A stretch of DNA of 64,000 nucleotides from JBOCEF01 sp047610385 (GTDB taxonomy: Bacteria > Pseudomonadota > Alphaproteobacteria > Rhodobacterales > Rhodobacteraceae): assembly GCA_047610385.1 (NCBI GenBank), contig JBLGAC010000004.1:74285-138284 (forward strand), read 5' to 3'. Shown here one piece after another: positions 1-7,026 of this stretch (within the stretch, counting starts at the first letter, position 1; each line of letters starts with the position of its first letter). The translations under genes were made by a program, and so were the position numbers. The notes beneath the pieces were generated by a model, which did not search any database, was not told the origin of the DNA, and saw nothing but the letters and a program-made list of their open reading frames with translations.

Positions 1-237
1 GCGGGGGCAGTCACACTCCGCCCCGTGCTGCGCCTGATGGCCGATGATGGCTGGCACGACGCCGAATTTGGCCGCGATCTGGCATTCACCTCAGCGCATG
101 CGGAAAACCTCGCGCTTTTGTCGCTTGATGGGTTGGCAGGGCGTGAAACCGCGGTTGCCGCCACCTTGATCCTGTTCCTGCGCCAACGCGCCACCGATCT
201 GCGCTTGACGCGGATCGATCCGTTCTGCGCGCATTGA
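1..237 (+). CDS. C-terminal fragment of an unknown protein (cut by the window edge)
   Basis: An open frame enters from the left edge and stops with TGA at 235-237, giving 78 visible residues. Frame and codon use (G or C at most third positions) match the glycosyltransferase genes that follow 7 nt later, so it is probably the last part of a gene in the same transcription unit. The visible part has no recognisable catalytic motif; it is rich in Leu, Ala and Arg and ends in FCAH. A GTG at 25 could be read as a start, but there is no ribosome binding site before it, so a gene truncated by the window is the better reading. I do not recognise the family. Confidence 0.55.
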   Translation, partial: AGAVTLRPVLRLMADDGWHDAEFGRDLAFTSAHAENLALLSLDGLAGRETAVAATLILFLRQRATDLRLTRIDPFCAH

Positions 238-244
238 AGGGCCG

Positions 245-1252
245 ATGATGTCGCCGCTTTTCACCATCGCGATCCCCGCGCATCAAGACTGTGCGGGGTT
301 GGAGCGTTTGCTGGACCGGCTTGCGGCCACCGGCACCGCGCTTGAGGTGATCGTGGTCGACGACGCATCCTCAGACGGCACGGATGCGATGCTGGCGGCG
401 CGCAAGACGCCTGATCAGATCGCGCTGATTGTGCTGCGCAACGACGTCAATCTTGGTCCCGGCCCCAGCCGCAATCGCGCGATCGCGGTCGCGAGCGCTG
501 AATTTCTGCTGTTTCTTGACGCAGATGACCTGATTCACCGCGATGCCTTCGCCTGTCTCGCCGATGCTTTGCCGCGCGCGGGTGCTGATTTTACCCTGTT
601 CCGCCATCATCTTGCGACCCGCGCGGACCGCCACTTCACCTACGCGATGTTGGCCCAGGATGAGGCCGCGTGGTCCGCCGCCCGCGCGCGCACCACGCAG
701 TCAGGCGGGCTGACCGGATCGTTGCGGCCCCGGGACGCGCCAGACCTGATGGGCATGGTCAATTTCCCGTGGACGCGGCTGTTCCGCACCGAATTCCTGC
801 GCGAAAATGCGCTCAGTTTTCCGGACCTGCGCCTGCACGAAGACGTGCCGTTCCACTGGGCTGCATGGCTCGCCGCCGACCGGTTCCATGTGCTCGACCA
901 CGCGCCGCCGCTGGTGCATCATTTCCAGCTGGAGGCCGGGGGCCGCGCCACCGACGCCGCCGACGCGCGGCGCCTCGATGCGTTCCGGGCACTGCACATG
1001 ACGCTCGATGCCCAGCCGCGCCTGAACGATGATGCCGTGCCCGCTGAGATTTTCCGTAATTTCGCCACCAATCTCATGATCTGGGCGCTCACCCGGCTGT
1101 CGGGTGGCGATCTTGAGGCAGGCGCGCGCACCGAAGCCGCGCGCCTGCTGGACCGATTGGGCACCATTGCTGCGCGCCTCGACCAACCATGGCCTGGCCG
1201 CATCGACGTCACCCAGGCCCCGGGTCTGATGGGGGCGCGGATCCATGCCTGA
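245..1252 (+). CDS. Glycosyltransferase family 2 protein
   Basis: A 335-residue GT-A fold glycosyltransferase. The N-terminus has the family-2 beta-alpha-beta start (FTIAIPAHQD), the nucleotide-binding VVDDASSDGTD near residue 40 and a DxD-type metal/sugar-nucleotide motif in FLDADDL near residue 95. No membrane segment is evident, so it should act on the cytoplasmic side, adding a sugar to a glycan or lipid carrier. The start is one of two adjacent ATG codons. It overlaps the next glycosyltransferase by 8 nt, a sign of translational coupling. Donor and acceptor cannot be told from sequence; a surface polysaccharide is the likely product. Confidence 0.85.
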   Translation: MMSPLFTIAIPAHQDCAGLERLLDRLAATGTALEVIVVDDASSDGTDAMLAARKTPDQIALIVLRNDVNLGPGPSRNRAIAVASAEFLLFLDADDLIHRDAFACLADALPRAGADFTLFRHHLATRADRHFTYAMLAQDEAAWSAARARTTQSGGLTGSLRPRDAPDLMGMVNFPWTRLFRTEFLRENALSFPDLRLHEDVPFHWAAWLAADRFHVLDHAPPLVHHFQLEAGGRATDAADARRLDAFRALHMTLDAQPRLNDDAVPAEIFRNFATNLMIWALTRLSGGDLEAGARTEAARLLDRLGTIAARLDQPWPGRIDVTQAPGLMGARIHA

Positions 1253-2288
1253 CGGCCCCATGCCTGTCCCCTCTGGCCCGCGTGTGTCGGTGATCGTCAC
1301 CGCCTGGAATGTCGCACCTTATATTGAAACCGCGCTGCAATCGGTGCTCGACGCTGATCTCGATCGGCCTGAAATCATTGTGGTCGATGACGGCTCGTCG
1401 GATGAAACCTGCGCGCGCATTGACGCCGTGATGCGCCGCAATCAGGGCCGTGCGATCTGGCGCCCGGTTTATCTCGCTGGCAACACCCCGGGCGGCGTCG
1501 GTGCCGCGGCCAATATCGGGTTGGACGAAGCCCATGGCGACATGGTCGTGTTCCTTGACGGTGACGACTGGCTGAACCCAGATGTTCTGCGCCGCGCGCT
1601 CGATCGGCTCGACGGGTCAGGCGCTGACATGCTGTTCTCCGATTGCCTCGATTTTCTGGCGCCGGAGGGGCGGATGGTCGGCTATCCCGACGCCCGGCTC
1701 TGGGCGATGGCCGAAGGCGCGCCGACCGCGCAGGCCCTGCGCAGCGCCTTGCTGCGGTTCGCGCCGATGCCGTGGCGCAAAATCTACCGCCGTGCTTTTC
1801 TGGAGCGGGAAAAGATCCGCTTCCATGTCGGCGACTATTTTTTCGAAGACACGGTTCACCATTGGGACGCGGTGCTTGCGGCCCGCAAAATCACGCTGAT
1901 GCGCGCGCCGCTTCACACCCACCGCGTCGGGTCTGAGGGGCAGACCATCGCGGGCAGGGGGCGCAAGTTTCTGGCCATCTTCGGGCATCACGACCGCATC
2001 CGCGAAAGCCTCGTGCGGCGCGATGCGCTTGCCGCCCACGAAGCCGACCTTGCGGCCTGGCTGATCCGCCATGCCTGGTGGGCGGTAGAGCGGATCGATG
2101 CTCCGGGCCTTTATGCGTTCTACGACACCGCGCGCCGCCGCTTTGCGGTGCACGATCCGGCCCAGCTTGATCTTGCGTTGCAGGACGCGCATCTCCCGCC
2201 GCGCGCCGCCGCGCTGCTCGCCGCGTTGATCCAAGGCGATCGAACGGCCTTCGCGGTGATGTTCGTGCAGGTGATGCTGCCCCGTTGA
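1245..2288 (+). CDS. Glycosyltransferase family 2 protein
   Basis: A second GT-A glycosyltransferase (347 residues), paralogous in layout to the one before it. It shows VSVIVTAWN at the N-terminus, VVDDGSSDET for nucleotide binding and FLDGDDWLNPDV as the DxD region; a C-terminal half rich in Arg and aromatic residues follows. The first ATG at 1245 overlaps the upstream stop; a second in-frame ATG at 1260 would also serve. The pair probably adds successive sugars to one glycan. The unit ends here, followed by a 184-bp gap with dyad sequences and a TetR gene. Confidence 0.85.
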   Translation: MPDGPMPVPSGPRVSVIVTAWNVAPYIETALQSVLDADLDRPEIIVVDDGSSDETCARIDAVMRRNQGRAIWRPVYLAGNTPGGVGAAANIGLDEAHGDMVVFLDGDDWLNPDVLRRALDRLDGSGADMLFSDCLDFLAPEGRMVGYPDARLWAMAEGAPTAQALRSALLRFAPMPWRKIYRRAFLEREKIRFHVGDYFFEDTVHHWDAVLAARKITLMRAPLHTHRVGSEGQTIAGRGRKFLAIFGHHDRIRESLVRRDALAAHEADLAAWLIRHAWWAVERIDAPGLYAFYDTARRRFAVHDPAQLDLALQDAHLPPRAAALLAALIQGDRTAFAVMFVQVMLPR

Positions 2289-2290
2289 TC

Positions 2291-2310
2291 CTTGAACCAA
2301 CGTTCGTTCT
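2291..2310. promoter_or_regulatory. Candidate TetR operator, distal copy
   Basis: Just after the glycosyltransferase stop lies CTTGAAC followed by AACGTTCGTT. It closely resembles the sequence at 2421-2444 in front of the TetR gene; both share TCCTTGAAC and ACGTTC-TTC with a one-base difference in spacing. AACGTT at its core is palindromic. Two near-identical dyads in an otherwise GC-rich gap next to a TetR gene are most simply a regulator's binding sites. The regulator assignment is inference. Confidence 0.4.
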
Positions 2311-2423
2311 CGCCGCGCGGGTGCCCCGGTTCAGCCCGCTCTGACGCCGGGCGCGCGGCGCTCGGCCAAACGGGAGCGGCCGCAAGGCCTGTGACGGGCG
2401 GGCGGGCCTGCGCCAGAAAATCC

Positions 2424-2444
2424 TTGAACTGAACGTTCATTCAA
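2424..2444. promoter_or_regulatory. Candidate TetR operator, proximal copy
   Basis: A nested inverted repeat: outer arms TTGAA (2424-2428) and TTCAA (2440-2444) around the perfect palindrome TGAACGTTCA (2430-2439). It ends 28 nt before the tetR start codon, where a repressor would cover the promoter. TetR-family repressors commonly bind such 15-25 bp dyads and control their own gene. The position fits autoregulation plus control of the downstream liu genes. Confidence 0.5.
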
Positions 2445-2472
2445 TTCTATCCTCCGCACCACGGAGGATCCT

Positions 2473-3111
2473 ATGGCCAGACGAACCGGCTCCAACGGTG
2501 CCCAGACAGCTGAGACTTTGCGCCGCGCAGCCCTGACGCTGTTCGCCCGGCACGGCTATGCCGCCGTGTCCATGCGCATGATCGCGGCTGAGGTCGGGGT
2601 CCAGCCCGGTGCGCTCTACAACTACATGGGCTCCAAGCAGGATCTGCTTCGCGACCTGATGGTCAGCCACATGGAAGAACTTCTGGCGGCATGGACCGCG
2701 CGCGCCCCCGACCCCGACCCGGTTGTGGCGCTAAGGGCCTTCGTGCGCTTTCACATCCGCCACCATATCGGGCGCGAAGACGCGGTTTTCATTTCGTACA
2801 TGGAGCTGCGCAACCTTGAGCCTGACAATTTCGCCGCCGTCCACGCCCTGCGTGGGGCCTACGAATCCGCCCTGCGCGTGATCCTCGAAGACGGCGCCGC
2901 GCAAGGCGTGCTCCACGCGCCCGACGCCCCCGTGGCGACGCGCGCGATCATTTCGATGCTGACCGGCGTGACCAATTGGTTCCGCGGCAGCGGGCGGCTT
3001 TCCGCTGACGACATCGAAGACATTTACACCGATATGACGCTGCGCGCGGTCTCGCCGACCGCCAAAGGCGCGATCCACCAGGGAGAAGACCCATGTTCCA
3101 CGCATCCATGA
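2473..3111 (+). CDS. TetR/AcrR family transcriptional regulator, probable regulator of the leucine-degradation operon
   Basis: 212 residues. Residues about 10-60 form the TetR helix-turn-helix: AALTLFARHGYAAVSMRMIAAEVGVQPGALY is read in two parts, helix 1 then the recognition helix ending in LYNYMGSKQDL. The C-terminal part is a helical ligand-binding domain, probably for an acyl-CoA. It is the first gene of the liu transcript: its stop overlaps the start of isovaleryl-CoA dehydrogenase by 19 nt. In other proteobacteria this pathway is controlled by MerR-type LiuR or TetR-type regulators, so the role is supported by context only. The dyad at 2424-2444 is its likely binding site. Confidence 0.85.
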   Translation: MARRTGSNGAQTAETLRRAALTLFARHGYAAVSMRMIAAEVGVQPGALYNYMGSKQDLLRDLMVSHMEELLAAWTARAPDPDPVVALRAFVRFHIRHHIGREDAVFISYMELRNLEPDNFAAVHALRGAYESALRVILEDGAAQGVLHAPDAPVATRAIISMLTGVTNWFRGSGRLSADDIEDIYTDMTLRAVSPTAKGAIHQGEDPCSTHP

Positions 3112-4256
3112 ACTTCGCGCTCGGCGACGACATCGAAGGCCTGCGCGACGCCACCCATCGCTGGGCGCAGGAAAAGGTCCGCCCACTGGCCGCTGAGATC
3201 GACAAATCCAACAAATTCCCTGCACATCTGTGGAAAGAAATGGGCGACATGGGCCTGCTCGGTGTCACGGTGGCTGAAGAATACGGTGGCCTCGGCCTTG
3301 GATACCTTGCGCATTCAGTGGCGGTTGAGGAAGTGTCCCGCGCCTCGGCCTCAGTCGGGCTGTCATACGGCGCGCATTCCAACCTGTGCGTCAACCAGAT
3401 CAGCCTGAACGGCACGCTGGAGCAGAAGGCGCAGTATCTGCCCAAGTTGATTTCGGGTGAACATGTCGGCGCGCTTGCGATGTCTGAGGCAGGCGCCGGA
3501 TCGGACGTCGTGTCGATGAAGCTGCGCGCCGACAAGCGCAACGACCGCTATGTGCTGAACGGCACGAAATACTGGATCACCAACGGCCCGGACGCTGACA
3601 CGCTGGTGGTCTATGCCAAGACTGACCCTGCGGCGGGCGCGCGCGGCATGACTGCGTTTTTGGTTGAAAAGACCATGAAAGGCTTCAGCACCTCGGCGCA
3701 TTTTGACAAGATGGGCATGCGCGGGTCCAACACCGCTGAGCTGATCTTCGAAGATGTCGAAGTCCCGTTCGAAAACGTGCTGGGCGAAGAAGGCGGCGGC
3801 GTCAAAGTGCTGATGTCCGGCCTTGATTACGAACGCGTTGTGCTGTCAGGCATTGGCGTCGGGCTGATGCATGCCTGCCTCGACGAAATCATGCCGTATA
3901 TGCATGAACGCAAGCAGTTCGGCCAAAAGATTGGCGATTTCCAGCTGATGCAGGGCAAGATCGCCGACATGTACACGGCGATGAACACCAGCCGCGCCTA
4001 TCTTTACGCCGTCGCGGCGGCCTGCGATCGCGGGCAGGTCACGCGCCAGGATGCGGCGGCCTGCGTGCTCTATTGCTCGGAACAGGCGATGCAGCAGGCG
4101 ACCCAGGCGGTGCAGGCCATGGGCGGGGCGGGCTTTATGAATGACAGCCCGGTCAGCCGCATGATGCGCGACGCCAAGCTGATGGAAATCGGCGCTGGCA
4201 CCTCAGAAATCCGCCGTATGCTGTGCGGGCGCGAATTGATGAAGGCGACGGCCTGA
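3093..4256 (+). CDS. ivd: Isovaleryl-CoA dehydrogenase
   Basis: A 387-residue FAD-dependent acyl-CoA dehydrogenase, the usual family length. It oxidises isovaleryl-CoA to 3-methylcrotonyl-CoA, passing electrons to ETF. Typical blocks are present: LAMSEAGAGSDV and YWITNGPDAD (flavin and substrate binding), FDKMGMRGSNTAEL, and QAMGGAGFMND near the C-terminus. Glu247 in GLDYERVVL sits where isovaleryl-CoA dehydrogenases carry their catalytic base, unlike short-chain enzymes with it near the C-terminus. The start at 3093 follows GGGAG at a good distance; Met6 is an alternative. The neighbouring carboxylase subunits and HMG-CoA lyase make the leucine role firm. Confidence 0.95.
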   Translation: MFHASMNFALGDDIEGLRDATHRWAQEKVRPLAAEIDKSNKFPAHLWKEMGDMGLLGVTVAEEYGGLGLGYLAHSVAVEEVSRASASVGLSYGAHSNLCVNQISLNGTLEQKAQYLPKLISGEHVGALAMSEAGAGSDVVSMKLRADKRNDRYVLNGTKYWITNGPDADTLVVYAKTDPAAGARGMTAFLVEKTMKGFSTSAHFDKMGMRGSNTAELIFEDVEVPFENVLGEEGGGVKVLMSGLDYERVVLSGIGVGLMHACLDEIMPYMHERKQFGQKIGDFQLMQGKIADMYTAMNTSRAYLYAVAAACDRGQVTRQDAAACVLYCSEQAMQQATQAVQAMGGAGFMNDSPVSRMMRDAKLMEIGAGTSEIRRMLCGRELMKATA

Positions 4257-4306
4257 GCCTGGGCACGAAGGCTCAGGCCCCAGTGCCGCCGCCAAGGAGA
4301 ACCGCC

Positions 4307-4417
4307 ATGATCGCCCGTCAAACTCTTGGCACCACTGCGCTGTGCCTTGTCGATCAGCGCGGCCATCTCTCGCACCGTCGATCTGCGCATGTATCAGCGC
4401 GAAGGATACTGACATGA
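4307..4417 (+). CDS. Small ORF, 36 residues, between ivd and mccB
   Basis: An ATG at 4307 follows a perfect AAGGAG (4294-4299) at a 7-nt spacing, and the reading frame ends in TGA at 4415-4417, overlapping the mccB ATG at 4414 as ATGA. The peptide is basic (RHLSHRRSAH-type segment with several Arg and His) and has no membrane segment or signal peptide. Strong initiation plus stop-start coupling argues that it is translated and may drive mccB translation. It resembles no family I know; a leader or coupling peptide and a genuine small protein are both possible. It could also be chance, because mccB has its own GAAGGA. Confidence 0.45.
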   Translation: MIARQTLGTTALCLVDQRGHLSHRRSAHVSARRILT

Positions 4418-6024
4418 CCGTTCTCAAATCCGCCTTCTCTCCCGCGTCGGCTGAGGCCAAAGCCAACCGCGCCGCGCATTTGACCGCGCTGGCGCAGGTG
4501 CGCGAGGCCGCCGAGGCCGCGCGCCTTGGCGGCGGGGCGACCGCGCTTGCCCGCCATGTGGCGCGCGGAAAGCTGCCGCCGCGCGCGCGGGTTGAGGCAT
4601 TGCTGGACCCCGGCGCGCCGTTCCTTGAAATCGGCGCCACCGCGGCCTGGGACATGTACGAAGGCGCGGCCCCCGGCGCGGGTTTGATCGCGGGCGTGGG
4701 CCGGGTCTGCGGGCGCGACGTCATGGTGCTGTGCAACGACGCCACCGTGAAGGGTGGCACTTATTTTCCGATGACCGTCAAAAAGCACCTTCGCGCGCAG
4801 GAAATTGCTGAGGCGAACCACCTTCCTTGCGTCTATCTGGTGGACAGCGGCGGCGCCAATCTGCCCCAGCAGGATGAGGTTTTCGCCGACCGTGACCATT
4901 TCGGGCGCATTTTCTTCAACCAGGCCAACATGTCCGCCAAGGGCATTCCGCAGATCGCTGTGGTGATGGGGTCATGCACCGCGGGCGGCGCCTATGTGCC
5001 TGCGATGTCTGATGAAACCATCATCGTGAAGGAACAGGGTACCATTTTCCTCGCCGGTCCGCCTTTGGTAAAGGCCGCCACGGGCGAAGTGGTCTCAGCT
5101 GAGGATCTGGGCGGCGGCGATGTGCACACCCGTCTGTCGGGCGTCGCTGATCATCTGGCTGAGGACGACGCCCACGCGCTGGCCTTGGCGCGGCGGATCG
5201 TGTCGAATCTCAATCGTCCCAAACTGATGCAGGTCGAATTGCAGACGCCTGAGGCGCCGCTGTTCGATCCCGAAGAAATCCTCGGCGTCTGCCCTGCGGA
5301 TCTGCGGCGTCCCTATGACATCCGTGAATTGATCGCGCGCATTGTCGACGGCTCTCGCTTTGATGAATTCAAGGCGCGGTTCGGGGCGTCCTTGGTCACT
5401 GGCTTTGCTCATATTGAGGGGATGCCCGTCGGCATCGTCGCCAATAACGGCATCCTGTTTTCAGAATCCGCCGTCAAAGGCGCGCATTTCGTGCAATTGT
5501 GCAGCCAGCGGCGCATTCCGCTGGTGTTCTTACAAAACATCACCGGCTTCATGGTTGGCCGTAAGTATGAGGCTGAGGGCATTGCCCGTCATGGTGCCAA
5601 GATGGTGACCGCGGTTGCCACGACACAGGTTCCCAAGGTCACCATGCTGGTCGGCGGGTCCTTTGGTGCCGGGAATTACGGCATGTGCGGGCGGGCCTAT
5701 TCGCCACGCTTCCTGTGGAGCTGGCCGACCTCGCGGATCTCGGTGATGGGCGGGGAGCAGGCCGCGGGCGTGCTGGCCACGGTCACTCGCGACGGGATTG
5801 AGCGTAAAGGTGGCGCATGGTCGGCTGAGCAGGAAACCGCGTTCAAGGCCCCGATTATTTCGCAGTTTGAGGCGCAGGGGCATCCTTTGTATGCCTCCGC
5901 CCGGCTTTGGGATGATGGGATCGTCGATCCGCGGCACACGCGCCGCACGCTGGCGCTGTCATTGTCCGCGGCGCTGAACGCACCGATCGCTGATCGCGCG
6001 TCCTTTGGCCTGTTCAGGATGTGA
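4414..6024 (+). CDS. mccB: Methylcrotonyl-CoA carboxylase, carboxyltransferase (beta) subunit
   Basis: 536 residues from ATG 4414, as usual for this subunit. It moves the carboxyl group from biotin to 3-methylcrotonyl-CoA, giving 3-methylglutaconyl-CoA. The N-terminal carboxyltransferase half carries VYLVDSGGANLP and GSCTAGGAYVPAMSDE, characteristic of methylcrotonyl rather than propionyl enzymes; the C-terminal half carries NNGILFSESAVKGAHF and GGSFGAGNYGMCGRAY. A longer frame reaches back to 4342, but ATG 4414 has GAAGGA 8 nt upstream and matches the family length. The biotin subunit is two genes downstream. Confidence 0.95.
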   Translation: MTVLKSAFSPASAEAKANRAAHLTALAQVREAAEAARLGGGATALARHVARGKLPPRARVEALLDPGAPFLEIGATAAWDMYEGAAPGAGLIAGVGRVCGRDVMVLCNDATVKGGTYFPMTVKKHLRAQEIAEANHLPCVYLVDSGGANLPQQDEVFADRDHFGRIFFNQANMSAKGIPQIAVVMGSCTAGGAYVPAMSDETIIVKEQGTIFLAGPPLVKAATGEVVSAEDLGGGDVHTRLSGVADHLAEDDAHALALARRIVSNLNRPKLMQVELQTPEAPLFDPEEILGVCPADLRRPYDIRELIARIVDGSRFDEFKARFGASLVTGFAHIEGMPVGIVANNGILFSESAVKGAHFVQLCSQRRIPLVFLQNITGFMVGRKYEAEGIARHGAKMVTAVATTQVPKVTMLVGGSFGAGNYGMCGRAYSPRFLWSWPTSRISVMGGEQAAGVLATVTRDGIERKGGAWSAEQETAFKAPIISQFEAQGHPLYASARLWDDGIVDPRHTRRTLALSLSAALNAPIADRASFGLFRM

Positions 6025-6028
6025 TGCG

Positions 6029-7024
6029 ATGCACACCCGTTTGACGGAGTATTTCGGCATCGCGCACCCAGTAATCCTGGCACCCATGGCCGGGGCCGCA
6101 GGAGGCGCGCTGGCCTCTGCGGTGTCCCGGGCAGGGGGGCTGGGGCTGGTCGGCGGCGGTTATGGCGATGCAGGCTGGTTCGCGCATGAGCTGGCGCTGG
6201 CCGAAGCGCCGATCGGTGCGGGGTTCATCACTTGGTCGCTGGCCAAACAGCCGCATTTGCTGGATCAGGCGCTGGCTGCAAACCCGCGGGCGATCATGCT
6301 GTCCTTTGGTGACCCTGCGCCTTTTGCATCGGCGATCCACGCGGCAAAGGTGCCGTTGATCTGTCAGGCGCAGACACTTGATCACGCGCGCGCCGCCGTT
6401 GATGCAGGCGCGCAAGTGATTGTCGCGCAGGGCGGAGAAGCCGGTGGCCACGGTGATCTGCGCGGAACCATGACCTTGGTTCCTGAGGTCGCCGATATGC
6501 TGGCCGCCCGGTCGCCGGACACAATTTTATGCGCCGCGGGCGGCATTGCCGATGGGCGCGGACTGGCCGCCGCGCTGATGCTGGGCGCGGATGGCGCCGT
6601 CGTCGGATCGCGGTTCTGGGCGAGCGCCGAGGCCTTGGTTCCCCCCGCGATGCAGCAAGCGGCCATCGCGGCCACCGGCGACGACACCCTGCGCACCCGC
6701 GTGGTGGACCGCGTTCGTGGGCTGCGCTGGCCCGGCGGCTTCACGATCCGGGTGCTGAAGAACGATTTCACGGACCGCTGGCACGGGGCCGAAGATGCCC
6801 TGGAAGACGCGCTTTGCACCGAAGGCCCGCGCTGGCGCGCTGGTGCCATCGCAGATGATCCCGCCATCGCCAACCCCATCATCGGCGAGGCCGCGGGCCT
6901 GATCCACGACGCGCCCCCCGCGGCCCGATTGCTGCACGATATGATCGCAGGCTGCGACGCGGCTTTGGCCCGCGCAGCACAGCTTCGCCTCAAGGCGCCC
7001 GACGCCCTGCGCAAGGAAACCTGA
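6029..7024 (+). CDS. Nitronate monooxygenase family flavoprotein
   Basis: 331 residues, an FMN-dependent TIM barrel of the 2-nitropropane dioxygenase/nitronate monooxygenase family. It begins with the family block PVILAPMAGAAGG, has the nucleotide-binding region VIVAQGGEAGGHGD near residue 140 and AAGGIADGRGLAAALMLGADG near residue 180, both typical. The known reaction is oxidation of alkyl nitronates such as propionate-3-nitronate. It lies between the two carboxylase subunit genes with only 4 nt before it and 2 nt after it, so it belongs to the operon. That position is unusual; a role in leucine breakdown is not established, and family members can also be acyl-CoA reductase-like flavoproteins. 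Confidence 0.85.
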   Translation: MHTRLTEYFGIAHPVILAPMAGAAGGALASAVSRAGGLGLVGGGYGDAGWFAHELALAEAPIGAGFITWSLAKQPHLLDQALAANPRAIMLSFGDPAPFASAIHAAKVPLICQAQTLDHARAAVDAGAQVIVAQGGEAGGHGDLRGTMTLVPEVADMLAARSPDTILCAAGGIADGRGLAAALMLGADGAVVGSRFWASAEALVPPAMQQAAIAATGDDTLRTRVVDRVRGLRWPGGFTIRVLKNDFTDRWHGAEDALEDALCTEGPRWRAGAIADDPAIANPIIGEAAGLIHDAPPAARLLHDMIAGCDAALARAAQLRLKAPDALRKET

Positions 7025-7026
7025 CC

